A DNA stretch of 64,000 bases from an uncultured cyanobacterium (GTDB lineage: Bacteria > Cyanobacteriota > Cyanobacteriia > Cyanobacteriales > Nostocaceae), in NCBI GenBank assembly GCA_903848645.1, contig CAINGU010000088.1:89276-153275 (forward strand). Direction: 5' to 3'. The position numbers and the translations under genes were made by a program. The notes beneath the pieces were generated by a model. It did no database searches. It saw only the letters and a program-made list of their open reading frames with translations, and was not told where the DNA came from. Within the stretch, counting starts at the first letter, position 1, and each line of letters starts with the position of its first letter. This document shows positions 30,046-38,922 of this stretch, one piece after another.

Positions 30046-30170
30046 CACCTCGTGTAAGTTGAAAAAGCTGTGATTACACCGCAGGACTTGAACCTGCAAC
30101 CTATCATTTTCAAGATGATCGCTCTACCAATTGAGCAAGTATGTAAGCTTTTTCTGTCAGGACACAAGTG
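30046..30170 (-). ncRNA. Y-RNA-like module with tRNA-like head, nested in another tRNA (module e)
   Basis: P1 is CACTTGTGT (30162-30170) with ACACGAGGTG (30046-30055), one bulged G. CCTGACAG follows, then P2 GAAAAAGCT/AGCTTTTTC (nine perfect pairs), TTACATAC, the inner tRNA-like head, and CAACTTA before P1'. The flanks of P1 belong to the interrupted outer tRNA-like structure, so the scaffold bridges two tRNA-like bodies. Confidence 0.75.
30074..30146 (-). tRNA. Inner tRNA-like structure with UGA anticodon-like loop (head of module e)
   Basis: 73 nt. D-arm GCTC-AATTGGTA-GAGC, anticodon arm ATCAT-CTTGAAA-ATGAT (UGA at 34-36, nominally Ser) and T-arm GCAGG-TTCAAGT-CCTGC are all canonical. The acceptor TTACATA/GGTGTAA pairs at six of seven positions and is continuous with P2. 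The variable loop is short, unlike class II serine tRNAs, and no CCA is encoded. It might be called a tRNA by a gene finder, but the continuous stem argues for a mimic. Confidence 0.65.
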
Positions 30171-30264
30171 AATCCAGGAACTCTACCATTAGAGCTACAG
30201 ACCCAATAAAAGCATGATTGCTCTGAGTGTTTTTTTGCCTTTTGGAGGAGGCGTTTGTGTTGAT

Positions 30265-30299
30265 ATTACATTTGTAATACAAATACTACTCTATGTCAA
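30265..30299 (-). promoter_or_regulatory. Promoter candidate for the RNA/Ro60 cluster
   Basis: On the minus strand a perfect -35 TTGACA (30299-30294) is followed by 17 bp and TACAAA (30276-30271) as a partial -10. The -10 lies within the palindrome ATTACAAATGTAAT (30278-30265), a possible operator. Transcription would start about 60 bases upstream of the interrupted tRNA-like structure and read into the 67-aa gene and beyond. Confidence 0.55.
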
Positions 30300-30335
30300 G
30301 AGCATACTACAAATTTTTGGGAAAGTCAGAGAACT

Positions 30336-30359
30336 GCACCATGAATTAATTCACGGTGC
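30336..30359. other. 24-bp near-perfect palindrome
   Basis: GCACCATGAATTAATTCACGGTGC is an almost perfect palindrome (one mismatched pair). It lies between the RNA cluster promoter and the integrase gene and could be an operator or a terminator-like hairpin. The stretch from here to 30632 shows no gene. Confidence 0.5.
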
Positions 30360-30632
30360 GTAACATTCATCTTGTTTTTTGCGAGATACTCCATCTCATT
30401 TACTCCTTCAAAGAAGCAAGCTACAGCGTAGCCAGGTGGGGAAGTTGAAGAGGTTAAAATGTCTTTTATTTAACAATTAGCCAATCAACCACATAAGTAA
30501 GTCAGCACTTTACACAAGTTAATAAATTAGAGAGACGGATCTGGATTACCCATTAAGGGTGACAATAAAAATCAGACAACACAAAACCAGACTTAACTTG
30601 GGTTATGTCTTATTGATCATAGTGTAGAAATT

Positions 30633-31562
30633 ATGCCTCTCTCACTCGTCCACGTTTCTCAATATCGCCAGTCCATCTCGGAACTATCCCCGGCTCAAGC
30701 TGAAATGAAGTTGATTACTTTGTGGTTGGATGGTAAGGCGGAGTCATCGGTGCGTGCCTATCAGCGTTACGTTAAGCATTTCTTGCGGTTTTTGAGGAAA
30801 CCTTTGCGCCACATTACTTATGAGGATTTGGTGGAGTACAGCACCCAGTTTTCCACACAATCTGCCAGCACTAGGCGCATTTATCTGGCAGCGGTGAAAA
30901 GTTTGATTAGTTTTGCTCACAAAATTGGTTATTTGCCCTTCAATGTGGGGATGGCTTTGAAACTAGGAGAAATACCCGATGCGATTAATGAACGCTATTT
31001 GGATGAAGCTGATATTAAGTTGATGGTACGGGCGGCAGCAGCGATGGTGGGTGATGCTAAAACTGCTAAACGGCAAGCGATCACTCGACGCAATCTGTTA
31101 ATTGTAAAATTGTTGTATCAGGCAGGCTTGCGCTCTCATGAGCTTTGCCAGTTAACTTGGGGGGATTTATCTACTAGAGGTGATAGTGGGCAAGTATATG
31201 TGCGACAGGGTAAAGGTAATAAGTCGCGCACTATTTTGCTGAAATCAAAGTTGTGGACAGAACTGATGGAATTTAAAGGGGATGCTGTGGGTACAGATGC
31301 TGTGTTTTCTAGTCAGAAGGGGGGACATCTAGAACGCCAGAATCTCCATCCAATTATTAAGGTGGTGGCAGCCGCAGCAGGTTTGAGTGATAAAGTTAGT
31401 TGTCACTGGTTGCGCCATGCTCATGGTTCACACGCAGCAGAAAGGGGGGTAAATCCGGTGCTGATTAAGGATACTTTAGGTCATAGCAATTTAGCTATCA
31501 CTGACAGGTATCTTAAGGCTAGACCAAATGATAGTAGTGCTTTGAAATTAATGGATATTTAA
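30633..31562 (+). CDS. Tyrosine recombinase/integrase (XerC/D-like)
   Basis: 309 aa, full length. The N-terminal SAM-like core-binding domain is SSVRAYQRYVKHFLRFLRKPLRHITYEDLVEY. Catalytic residues are visible: YQAGLRSHELCQLTWGDL (Arg I), SCHWLRHAHGSHAAE (HxxR), LGHSNLAITDRYLKA (His/Tyr). It may resolve plasmid multimers or integrate an element. It lies next to, and is divergent from, the tRNA-like array, a common position for integrases, but no attachment site is proven. Confidence 0.9.
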   Translation: MPLSLVHVSQYRQSISELSPAQAEMKLITLWLDGKAESSVRAYQRYVKHFLRFLRKPLRHITYEDLVEYSTQFSTQSASTRRIYLAAVKSLISFAHKIGYLPFNVGMALKLGEIPDAINERYLDEADIKLMVRAAAAMVGDAKTAKRQAITRRNLLIVKLLYQAGLRSHELCQLTWGDLSTRGDSGQVYVRQGKGNKSRTILLKSKLWTELMEFKGDAVGTDAVFSSQKGGHLERQNLHPIIKVVAAAAGLSDKVSCHWLRHAHGSHAAERGVNPVLIKDTLGHSNLAITDRYLKARPNDSSALKLMDI

Positions 31563-31809
31563 TAGGCAAGAAGATGGTAGATTCAGGTGTACGCAATTTT
31601 TTTAAATCAAACATGAGTTCTATATTTTTGATCACCTGTTTTCAATTCAACCAGTTATTCTGATAATTTCCTGTTCAGTCTCACTTTAAATTATACTGAA
31701 TATTGACCAAACTATTCTTAGTATTTAGTTGGTAATCAAAAATATCAGAAAATTTGGTGCAATTTTCTCCTAACAATATTTGATAAGGGTTGCCTAGCAA
31801 TCTAATGTT

Positions 31810-33411
31810 ATGAATCAAGATCCATCAAAACTTCCTAGTTCTCATGATCTAGAGAAACTTATTCCGCCTATTTTATTGGAAATTCAAGATAATATTAGAC
31901 AAGTTATCCGTGATAAATTAAATCAGTATTTTCTATCTAATCCGGCATTATCTGCTACTGAAACATCAGATAATTCTGAATTGTTTGAATCCATCTTTAA
32001 TGAAGTATTATATAGTACGATATATTCAATAGTTTCCGCCAAATATCAAGTTGATGAAAATACCATCCAAAATTACTATAATGTAATAAATGACCATCTT
32101 CAAGGCTATAGAGACAGCCAAGAAAATTCATTATTTAAATCACAGCCATTTGAAGCGATTCCTACAGCAGCACTTATGCTTTCAAGTATTAATTCTCAAA
32201 TTAAAAAACAAGAGTCATGGCAAAAAAATGAAGAGGGGATAGCAGTGGCGCAACACAGAGCTAAAGGTAATCCCCAAAATTATATTGAGCATTATATTAG
32301 TACCCCCGGTGATGTTACATTACTTCCTTGGCATGAAGCCCAACAGATTATTGATAAATTTGGGTTTAATAGTGTTAAATTACACTTAATATTTGCTGCT
32401 TATACAATGGAGCAGGATAAACCTTGGGACAGCTTATTTACGATTAAAGGTAGTGAGTTAATTGAAAAACTAGGCTGGGATAAGCGCACTGATTTACCCA
32501 AACATCAAAAACTTCTAGAAATAGCAAAAACCGCGTTTGCATTGGATTGTTTGTTAGTGAAAACAGTATGGATAGAAGGGAGAAATAGAAAAGGTGGTAT
32601 AAATGCTAGTACACCTATTGGTCGGATGTGGAACATCACGATTGTCCCCTATGGTCAGGTAAATTCATCTGGGAAGATAGAAGAGCCTGATGAAGTGCAG
32701 ATAATTGTTCAACCAGGTGCTTGGACGAAATACTTTTTAAACCGAGCGGGAGCAGAATCGCGGTCAGCTTTATATCAGTTTGGCTACTTAGCTCAAAAAG
32801 TCTTAGAAATTGATCCTTATCATGAAGAACTCACACTAAGGTTGGCTATATATTTGACATTGGATAGCCGGGTTCGTCTGGATGGCAACTACAGGGTACA
32901 GGAACTAATAGAAATTGCTTTGCCCAAAACAGAACTAGATAAAGCTTTATGCGATCGCTTGAAAGCTTTCAAGCTAAAGCAGCGCTGGGATAATGCTTTA
33001 CAGCACTTGCTTAACAAACTGAATTGGCAGATTGTATTTGACCCAAAAACATATCCTGAATCGCTTAGACCAGAGTATACACAGAAACAGCCTAAAGGCT
33101 ACTTTCAAAAATTACTTGATGCCAAGCTGACCATCAAACCCCCACATCCTATTCCTGAACTGATAGCATCCAAGGTTAAGCCAAAAGTAGAACGATTACA
33201 GCCCAAAACCAAGGATACACCACCAGAAGATATTGAATTGACTGGCAGCCAAGTGAGAGAAGCGCGGATTGCTAAAGGCTGGCCACAGACTAAATTAGCT
33301 AGTTTATTAAACGTATCCCAAAAGTTTATCTCACTGGTGGAACGAGGCGATCGCCCACTAAATCCGCAACAATCCGTCTATATTCGCATCCTCTTAGATA
33401 TTAAACTTTAA
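31810..33411 (+). CDS. 533-aa protein with C-terminal Xre helix-turn-helix, possible replication or regulatory protein
   Basis: Residues 475-530 (LTGSQVREARIAKGWPQTKLASLLNVSQKFISLVERGDRPLNPQQ) form a clear Xre/Cro-type helix-turn-helix. The remainder is unassigned: a helical N-terminal 130 residues, then a region (PGDVTLLPWHEAQQIIDKFGFNSVKLHLIFAAYTMEQ ... GSELIEKLGWDKRTDLPKHQKLLEIAKTAFALDCLLVKTVW) that could contain winged-helix units. Large size plus an Xre domain is compatible with a plasmid replication initiator or regulator, but this is a guess. Confidence 0.6.
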   Translation: MNQDPSKLPSSHDLEKLIPPILLEIQDNIRQVIRDKLNQYFLSNPALSATETSDNSELFESIFNEVLYSTIYSIVSAKYQVDENTIQNYYNVINDHLQGYRDSQENSLFKSQPFEAIPTAALMLSSINSQIKKQESWQKNEEGIAVAQHRAKGNPQNYIEHYISTPGDVTLLPWHEAQQIIDKFGFNSVKLHLIFAAYTMEQDKPWDSLFTIKGSELIEKLGWDKRTDLPKHQKLLEIAKTAFALDCLLVKTVWIEGRNRKGGINASTPIGRMWNITIVPYGQVNSSGKIEEPDEVQIIVQPGAWTKYFLNRAGAESRSALYQFGYLAQKVLEIDPYHEELTLRLAIYLTLDSRVRLDGNYRVQELIEIALPKTELDKALCDRLKAFKLKQRWDNALQHLLNKLNWQIVFDPKTYPESLRPEYTQKQPKGYFQKLLDAKLTIKPPHPIPELIASKVKPKVERLQPKTKDTPPEDIELTGSQVREARIAKGWPQTKLASLLNVSQKFISLVERGDRPLNPQQSVYIRILLDIKL

Positions 33412-33421
33412 ACTACATAGA

Positions 33422-33463
33422 GGTAAAGACAAGATATGTACAAAATTTATCACTATGTAAATT
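33422..33463. repeat. Solitary, diverged Tn3-type terminal inverted repeat
   Basis: GGTAAAGACAAGATATGTAC then AAAATTTATCACTATGTAAA matches the 51-bp end of the transposon at 14417 at roughly 35 of 42 positions. It begins 10 bp after the stop of the Xre-domain gene. No partner end was found, so it marks an old insertion or deletion scar; the adjoining SDR gene may have been its passenger. Confidence 0.75.
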
Positions 33464-33471
33464 AACGCAAT

Positions 33472-34137
33472 TTACCAAGGCAAAATTTCACCATTAGAGT
33501 GCCAGAAAGTCCCCGTATTTTCGAGATTCAATTCGTCAATGCGAGCCAGTAGTCCTTTAACTGCTTGTTCTGGGGTTATGCCTGAGTCGGTAAAACCAGT
33601 CATGCGAGTCTTTACCAATCCTGGATGAAGAATGCCAACAGCAATTCCTTGTGATTTTAGATCCACAGACAGTGATTTACCAGCCATTGATAACGCCACC
33701 TTAGACATCCTATAACCGTAAGAACCACCCGAAGTATTATCTTCAATTGAACCCATACGGCTGGTCATCATAATGACTTTTGAGCCTTGTTTGAGATTGG
33801 TCAGCAAAGCTTGAGTCAGTCGTAATGGACCGAGTGCATTAACTTCAAATTGCCTGCGGATGCTATTCATATCCAGGCGTTCAAGACTAACTCTTTCTAC
33901 AATACCAGCATTGTTAATCAAAACATCAATTGGTTGACCATCAAGTCTTGTGACTAAATCGGCAACCGACTCATCAGAGGTGATATCTATATCCGTTTCT
34001 ACAGATATACCTAAATTCTTCAATTCGTCTGAAGCCGAGCGACAGACAGCAATCACGCGCTCACCTCGCTCTTTCAGTTGACGACAATACTCTAAACCAA
34101 TGCCTCGATTTGCTCCTGTTACTAAATACGTAATCAT
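33472..34137 (-). CDS. Short-chain dehydrogenase/reductase
   Basis: 221 aa, a classical-type SDR of somewhat reduced length. The dinucleotide motif is VTGANRGIGLEYCRQL, followed by LINNAGIVERVSL (NNAG), an MMTSRMGSIED serine segment and the active-site YGYRMSKVAL (YxxxK). The cofactor is NAD(P)H and the substrate is unknown. It lies beside a solitary transposon end and could have been carried in by that element. Confidence 0.92.
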   Translation of the reverse strand: MITYLVTGANRGIGLEYCRQLKERGERVIAVCRSASDELKNLGISVETDIDITSDESVADLVTRLDGQPIDVLINNAGIVERVSLERLDMNSIRRQFEVNALGPLRLTQALLTNLKQGSKVIMMTSRMGSIEDNTSGGSYGYRMSKVALSMAGKSLSVDLKSQGIAVGILHPGLVKTRMTGFTDSGITPEQAVKGLLARIDELNLENTGTFWHSNGEILPW

Positions 34138-35239
34138 TAAGTTACCTCACCAGCTTTTTAAAACACTAACCGTTATTTTGACTCATCTGAGGAATTTAAG
34201 ACTTTGTCAACTAAATCGTTGCTTGGCGGTTAATGGCGTAATTTTGCTCCAGCTATCAGCTTTAAGCGGCTAGTTTTTGTTCTAGTTTAGTTCCAAAACA
34301 AAATTTTGTTCTAAAGAAAAAAGTTGGAAAAATAGACTTCTAATCCTTGTGGGATATAGCTTCAAGCGTTAGAACAACGACTCTAGTATCCTATAACAAA
34401 AACTCTAGTATCCCGTAACAAACTGGGGCTAGAACCCTTGCTAAATCAGGATTTTTTTCTGCGGAGAAGATAGATCCGTTTTCAAACACTGTTTCTGCCA
34501 ATATGGCATAATCATGAATATTTACTTATGCGACTGCAAAAATCCCCTTTTGATGCGAAATAAGGGAGATGTGCCTACGTCAATCGCAGTTTCACCGGGT
34601 TACAATAAAAAGACTGCATTTACTAAGGAATTTTGTGTATGGATTTAAAAATAGAACTGCTGAATTTAATCAATCAGTCTTTGTTACGGGAGTCTCACCA
34701 CTCCAAAAAAAAAGCTGGGTAGTCCGCTAGTTGCTTAGTTTAGGTAACAGGACAACTCAAAAGTCTAGAAAGAGAAAGTCTAGAGAGAATGAGAAGACCA
34801 AAACAGCGAAACGACTGGAAATCGTTTCAGCAACGGGCGAGCCATCCAAGCTCATCCAAAAAAGATATAAATATTTTGATCTCCATTCTAGACCATGAGT
34901 TACCCATTTACCAACAATTAGGCATTAAATCAAGATAGTAAAAATCTGCGAATGGCTCTAAACCCCTTATATGAAAGAGTTCTGGGAATTTCTGATCACA
35001 GCAAAATTCATGTATTTGTACTACACTCTTGTTTCTCTATTTCCTTCTGGCCTTGCGCCTGGAGCCTGAGAAAAAATGTAGTTCATTTACCTGAAAATAG
35101 CTGAAAATTGCTAACAGCAACAAAAATCAGGCTTGTTCAGAGCTTTTAAGCCCAACAGCAACTTTTTACATCCACAGAGGTTAAATGCCAACTAGCGGCT
35201 ACCCGATGAAAAAACACAAAACATCGAGGCAAGCCAATC
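34138..35239. other. 1.1-kb noncoding region with short direct repeats, candidate replication origin
   Basis: No convincing gene. Two 22-bp direct repeats, ACTCTAGTATCC(T/C)(A/G)TAACAAA, occur at 34380 and 34402. Related TTGTTCTAG and AAAGTCTAGA(G/A)A motifs are scattered from 34285 to 34790, with an A-run near 34705. A 27-codon ORF at 34639-34722 is probably spurious. Placement directly upstream of a primase-type replication protein makes an origin plausible. This is inference. Confidence 0.4.
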
Positions 35240-38068
35240 ATGTATCTACCAGAAAACCCAGACAATTTCAGCAAACCAGCCCGTCGTCAAAGCAAAAAAA
35301 ACAAACCCCACCTACCAGCCTCCGAAATAGGGAAAAGGTACGTCACATATTTTTGGCATCCTTGGAGTCCGATAATCGCCCCAGCCAACAACTTCCTCAG
35401 CAAACCAGCCTGGAGAACAGAAGATTATTACCTTCAGCCATCGGAACTGTGGGCATATCATCAAGACAGAAACTATCTCATAGGCATCCGCTTTAGTTCA
35501 TATACCCGTTACGCCACAATAGACATAGACACAGGCAGCGACTACCATAACCTAGAAGCCTATCAAACCATCAAAGCCGCATTAGAAGACATAGGCATAA
35601 TCAGCTTAGTCCCCATCCAATCAAGTTATAGCGGCGGCTACCACCTAATCATCCCCTTCACAGCCCCAATCCCCACATTCAACCTAGCCTGCGCCCTAGA
35701 ACAAACAATCAAAGATACAGGCGGCAACATCAGTGCCGGACAAATAGAAATATTCCCCAACCCCAAACCCTGGGGAAAAGACAGCATCACCAACTACAAA
35801 GCCATTCGTTGCCCCATGCAGCCTGGAAGCGGCGCACTCCTTCTAGACGACGACCTGCAACCAATCAGTGACTCAGTAGCCACCTTCCTTGACCATTGTG
35901 ATCATGCAGCCCGTCATCAAGACCTCAGTAAACTTAGATACGCCTGCAAAAAAGCCAGAAAGCGGCATACAAGAGAACAATATCGGCAAAAAGCCAGCAT
36001 CAAAATCGAAGAATGGCAAAGTAACTGGGAAGAAATCATCGCCACAGGTTGGACAGGGTTTGGACAAACAAACACCCTGCTGCAAATCATCGTTGGCTAC
36101 GGCATCGTCTTTTTAGACCTACAAGACGAAAACCTAGTTAAATATGCCATAGAAACCGCTAGAAACGCCCCAGGCTACACACAATATTGTCGTCACCAAC
36201 ACCGCATCGAAACCAGAGTCAGAGACTGGGTAAAATGCACAATTAGACATCAATGGTATACACCCTACGCCAGCTATCCCAAGCGCCCATTAGGAACATA
36301 CTTGAATACATTTGCCCTAGCCATAGCAGATATTAGAGAAATAACCAAATATCAAAACCAAGATAATGTCATCCCCTTTGAAAAACCCAAAAGTAAAAAC
36401 CAGCAACGCAGCGAACAAACGCAAAAACGCATTAAAGTTATAGTGCAAAAATTAGAAACACAACCAAGAATACAGGAATGCAGAAGTACAGAAGGTCAAA
36501 GTACCTTACAAGTACAAACAGAGTTAAACACACAAGTAGAAACAGAACAACAACAACTAACAGAACTTACAGAATCAGGATTAAGTGAAGGAGTAACCGA
36601 AAGAAGCCAACAAATAAGTGCAGAATATAAACGTCAATATAACAAAACACTAAGTCAAAACACATTATATAAGCATAAGCATTTATGGCATCCCCAATGG
36701 TACATCCCAGATCCTTGGTTAAATAACAGCAACTTACAAAATCTCAACACAGACAATCGCATTAAAACAAATAACGTCGAAACAAATAACAACAAACAAA
36801 ATAGGATTCAAATAAACAGCATTAATCTAGCAGATACAATCTTGGATAGAAACATCAATTCAGGAAACAGCCAAGAGCCAAAAAATAGCGCAAACCCTTA
36901 CCCAGAGGACGATTACACTCACTTTTACCTAACTAATCAAACGTGGAAAAAACAAGAACCTCAAAACCCTTACCCAGAGGGCGATTACACTCACTTCTCC
37001 TATATGAAGGTATTATGTTTACCTTTCGCTACCAGTCCCGCAGGGGCTGAGGTAGCTGAAGAGATTATTGAACAACAGGAAAAAAACGAAAACTCCGAAG
37101 TTCAGGATTGTGATCTGGAAGTTCTAGTTTGTCAGCAGGAATCAAATCAACAGGAATTAAACCAATCAGAAGTAATTCAGTCTCTAGAAAATATTGAATT
37201 CATAAATTCTCTTAATAGTCCTGAAACTGATTTAACTCAAGTCAACAATCAATCAGAGTTAACAGTTAAACCGATTGTTTTGCAGTTAAATCAAGTTCCT
37301 ATTCATCAGGTTTTCTTATCTTCTTTGATTTGCAGCGACTCGCTAAAAAGCGATAAAGAAAACTTATCAATGACGGAGACTGACGAACTGCTGAGTGTAG
37401 TTGAATTGGGTTTAGTTGTTTCCGGACCAGAAGAGACGGCAGAACATTCGCTCTACACGTCCAAGAATGGGCAGGAAATCGTTTTAACTGGTGATTTGAT
37501 AGAATCCCCTGTTTTATTAGAAACATCAACCCTAAATGGCAATAACGGGGGGCAAATAGATTCTGTTGAGGATGGCATACCAGCTATGGTAACACCAGAA
37601 CCTGCACAGGAAGTTGTTAACAACGGGTTACACAGCGCGTTTATTGGGAATGGGACACAGCTAGATCCAGTTTCAAGAGAACCACTGCTTCAATCTGGTA
37701 ATAATGGGTGGCGAAGTGGCTCTGTTGATAATCTGATACCGGATACTAAAATACCAGAACCTGCACTCCGAAGTGTTAATTATGGACAGGAAAATACCTC
37801 TGTTGACAATTCTACTGCTGATGAGGACTTAAGAATCGAGGAACTCAAGCGGGTAACAAAGCTGCGACTAATGGCATTAAGCCATGCTAGAAAAAAGGTG
37901 CGGGAATACTGCCTAATTTCAAGGCGACTCATTGGTGGTCAAGAGCGCCAACACCTGGAGAAGACGTTCAAGATGCAATTTTACTTAGATTCGGGTCACG
38001 AATTGCTAGTAGCAGAAGCTACTGCATGGGCAGAGGATAATCCTGGGTGTTTGCCGTTTAGGTATTGA
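35240..38068 (+). CDS. Plasmid replication protein with AEP-type primase domain, 942 aa
   Basis: Residues 65-225 carry archaeo-eukaryotic primase features: RYATIDIDTGSDYH (metal-binding Asp-x-Asp), SSYSGGYHLIIPF (catalytic sxH) and GQIEIFPNPKP...NYKAIRCPMQPGSGALL. Residues 225-400 are helical. The second half is Gln/Asn-rich, low-complexity, with duplicated NPYPE(D/G)DYTHF and several PEPA/NNG(W/L) repeats, and ends in a compact basic domain. It is much longer than needed for a primase. It probably initiates plasmid replication from the upstream region. Confidence 0.72.
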   Translation: MYLPENPDNFSKPARRQSKKNKPHLPASEIGKRYVTYFWHPWSPIIAPANNFLSKPAWRTEDYYLQPSELWAYHQDRNYLIGIRFSSYTRYATIDIDTGSDYHNLEAYQTIKAALEDIGIISLVPIQSSYSGGYHLIIPFTAPIPTFNLACALEQTIKDTGGNISAGQIEIFPNPKPWGKDSITNYKAIRCPMQPGSGALLLDDDLQPISDSVATFLDHCDHAARHQDLSKLRYACKKARKRHTREQYRQKASIKIEEWQSNWEEIIATGWTGFGQTNTLLQIIVGYGIVFLDLQDENLVKYAIETARNAPGYTQYCRHQHRIETRVRDWVKCTIRHQWYTPYASYPKRPLGTYLNTFALAIADIREITKYQNQDNVIPFEKPKSKNQQRSEQTQKRIKVIVQKLETQPRIQECRSTEGQSTLQVQTELNTQVETEQQQLTELTESGLSEGVTERSQQISAEYKRQYNKTLSQNTLYKHKHLWHPQWYIPDPWLNNSNLQNLNTDNRIKTNNVETNNNKQNRIQINSINLADTILDRNINSGNSQEPKNSANPYPEDDYTHFYLTNQTWKKQEPQNPYPEGDYTHFSYMKVLCLPFATSPAGAEVAEEIIEQQEKNENSEVQDCDLEVLVCQQESNQQELNQSEVIQSLENIEFINSLNSPETDLTQVNNQSELTVKPIVLQLNQVPIHQVFLSSLICSDSLKSDKENLSMTETDELLSVVELGLVVSGPEETAEHSLYTSKNGQEIVLTGDLIESPVLLETSTLNGNNGGQIDSVEDGIPAMVTPEPAQEVVNNGLHSAFIGNGTQLDPVSREPLLQSGNNGWRSGSVDNLIPDTKIPEPALRSVNYGQENTSVDNSTADEDLRIEELKRVTKLRLMALSHARKKVREYCLISRRLIGGQERQHLEKTFKMQFYLDSGHELLVAEATAWAEDNPGCLPFRY

Positions 38069-38154
38069 GTGGAGATTCTGCATAGTCTTTGAGTATAAGA
38101 GTATGCAAACGGGTTGACGATGTGGTTGCTTCCCCTTTGCCCAATTTAATACCT

Positions 38155-38190
38155 ATTAAGGGGTATAGCCGGGATACCCCTTAATAACTA
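38155..38190. other. Perfect inverted repeat ATTAAGGGGTAT...ATACCCCTTAAT
   Basis: Twelve-base arms around the spacer AGCCGGG, downstream of the primase gene. The core GGGGTATAGCCGGGATACCCC has a related copy (GGGGTATCCCGGCTATATCCC) at about 38901, beside parB. It might be a terminator, or a binding site connected with partition. Confidence 0.5.
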
Positions 38191-38328
38191 AAACTGGTTT
38201 TCATCTGTCATGCTCTATATATCTAGTTTATCTGCGGTTACAGGTAATGCCATACTCGGATCATAAACTGTAATACCAGGCGTTATGGTATATTAGCTAT
38301 AACCAGTAGATTCGCTTTCCTTAATAAT

Positions 38329-38730
38329 ATGAAATCCTTAATAAAAAATAATGTGCAATTCGTAAAAAGAGAAGAAAAAAAACGTGGCTCAAAAATCTCT
38401 GATTTTAAGGAAGTTAATTTTAGCTTTGAGTTTCGTTTTGAATTAGACTTGGAGTTAAGCGAGTGGGATTTTATGCACTTGGATGGATGGAGGTGCGAAG
38501 AATATTTAACAGAGACGGAAGAAGGACGATTTGAGAAAACTATTACTACTGTTGTTCCCTTTATGAGCGATTGGCTATCAGACATTTTGGATACTTACAA
38601 ACAAAGCATAGATTACGATAAGCTAAGACCAGCGGATAAAAGAACATATAGAGAGGGAATAGATTTGTTGAGAATCATGGTTGAAGCAGGGGAATTGTTT
38701 ATTCTCATAACAGAAGTTTTTAAGCAGTGA
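38329..38730 (+). CDS. Hypothetical protein, 133 aa
   Basis: A soluble, charged protein. The N-terminus is basic (KNNVQFVKREEKKRGSKISDF), followed by a strand-rich FSFEFRFELDLELSEWDFMHLDGWRCEEYL segment and a helical C-terminal half. I recognise no motif. It lies between the replication protein and parB, with a convergent arrangement to parB. Confidence 0.5.
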   Translation: MKSLIKNNVQFVKREEKKRGSKISDFKEVNFSFEFRFELDLELSEWDFMHLDGWRCEEYLTETEEGRFEKTITTVVPFMSDWLSDILDTYKQSIDYDKLRPADKRTYREGIDLLRIMVEAGELFILITEVFKQ

Positions 38731-38922
38731 TAAATGTAATCAAACCAGCAATTACACTTTACAGGATAAAACAATCACTGTAACTTTCTAAAGTTAGATT
38801 TATGAATGAATTTTATCCCTAGCGATATGCGGCTTGGTGAATCATTTAGCCATACTTTATGGTCAATGGCAACACAATCACCGTCAACGCGGACAACTTG
38901 GGGGTATCCCGGCTATATCCCA

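Larger units (their letters stand above)
29996..30204 (-). tRNA. tRNA-like structure interrupted in its anticodon loop by module e
   Basis: The 5' half (30204 downward) reads GGGTCTG-TA-GCTC-TAATGGTA-GAGT-T-CCTG. The 3' half reads CAGG-GAGGGT-ATCGG-TTCAATC-CCGAT-CAGATCC-A. The acceptor pairs over seven positions (one G-U), the D-arm and T-arm are canonical and the anticodon stem CCTG/CAGG is intact. The anticodon loop is replaced by about 140 nt that consist of module e and a small hairpin (TGAG-TGCAACT-CTCA). No encoded CCA. Without removal of the insert it cannot decode. Confidence 0.65.

Noticed and set aside
34380-34424. CRISPR array from the repeated ACTCTAGTATCC units
   Set aside because: Only two contiguous 22-bp repeats without spacers and no cas genes in the window.
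34639-34722. 27-codon ORF MDLKIELLNLINQ
   Set aside because: Short, ends after an A9 run, no homologous neighbour; noted only within the candidate origin region.
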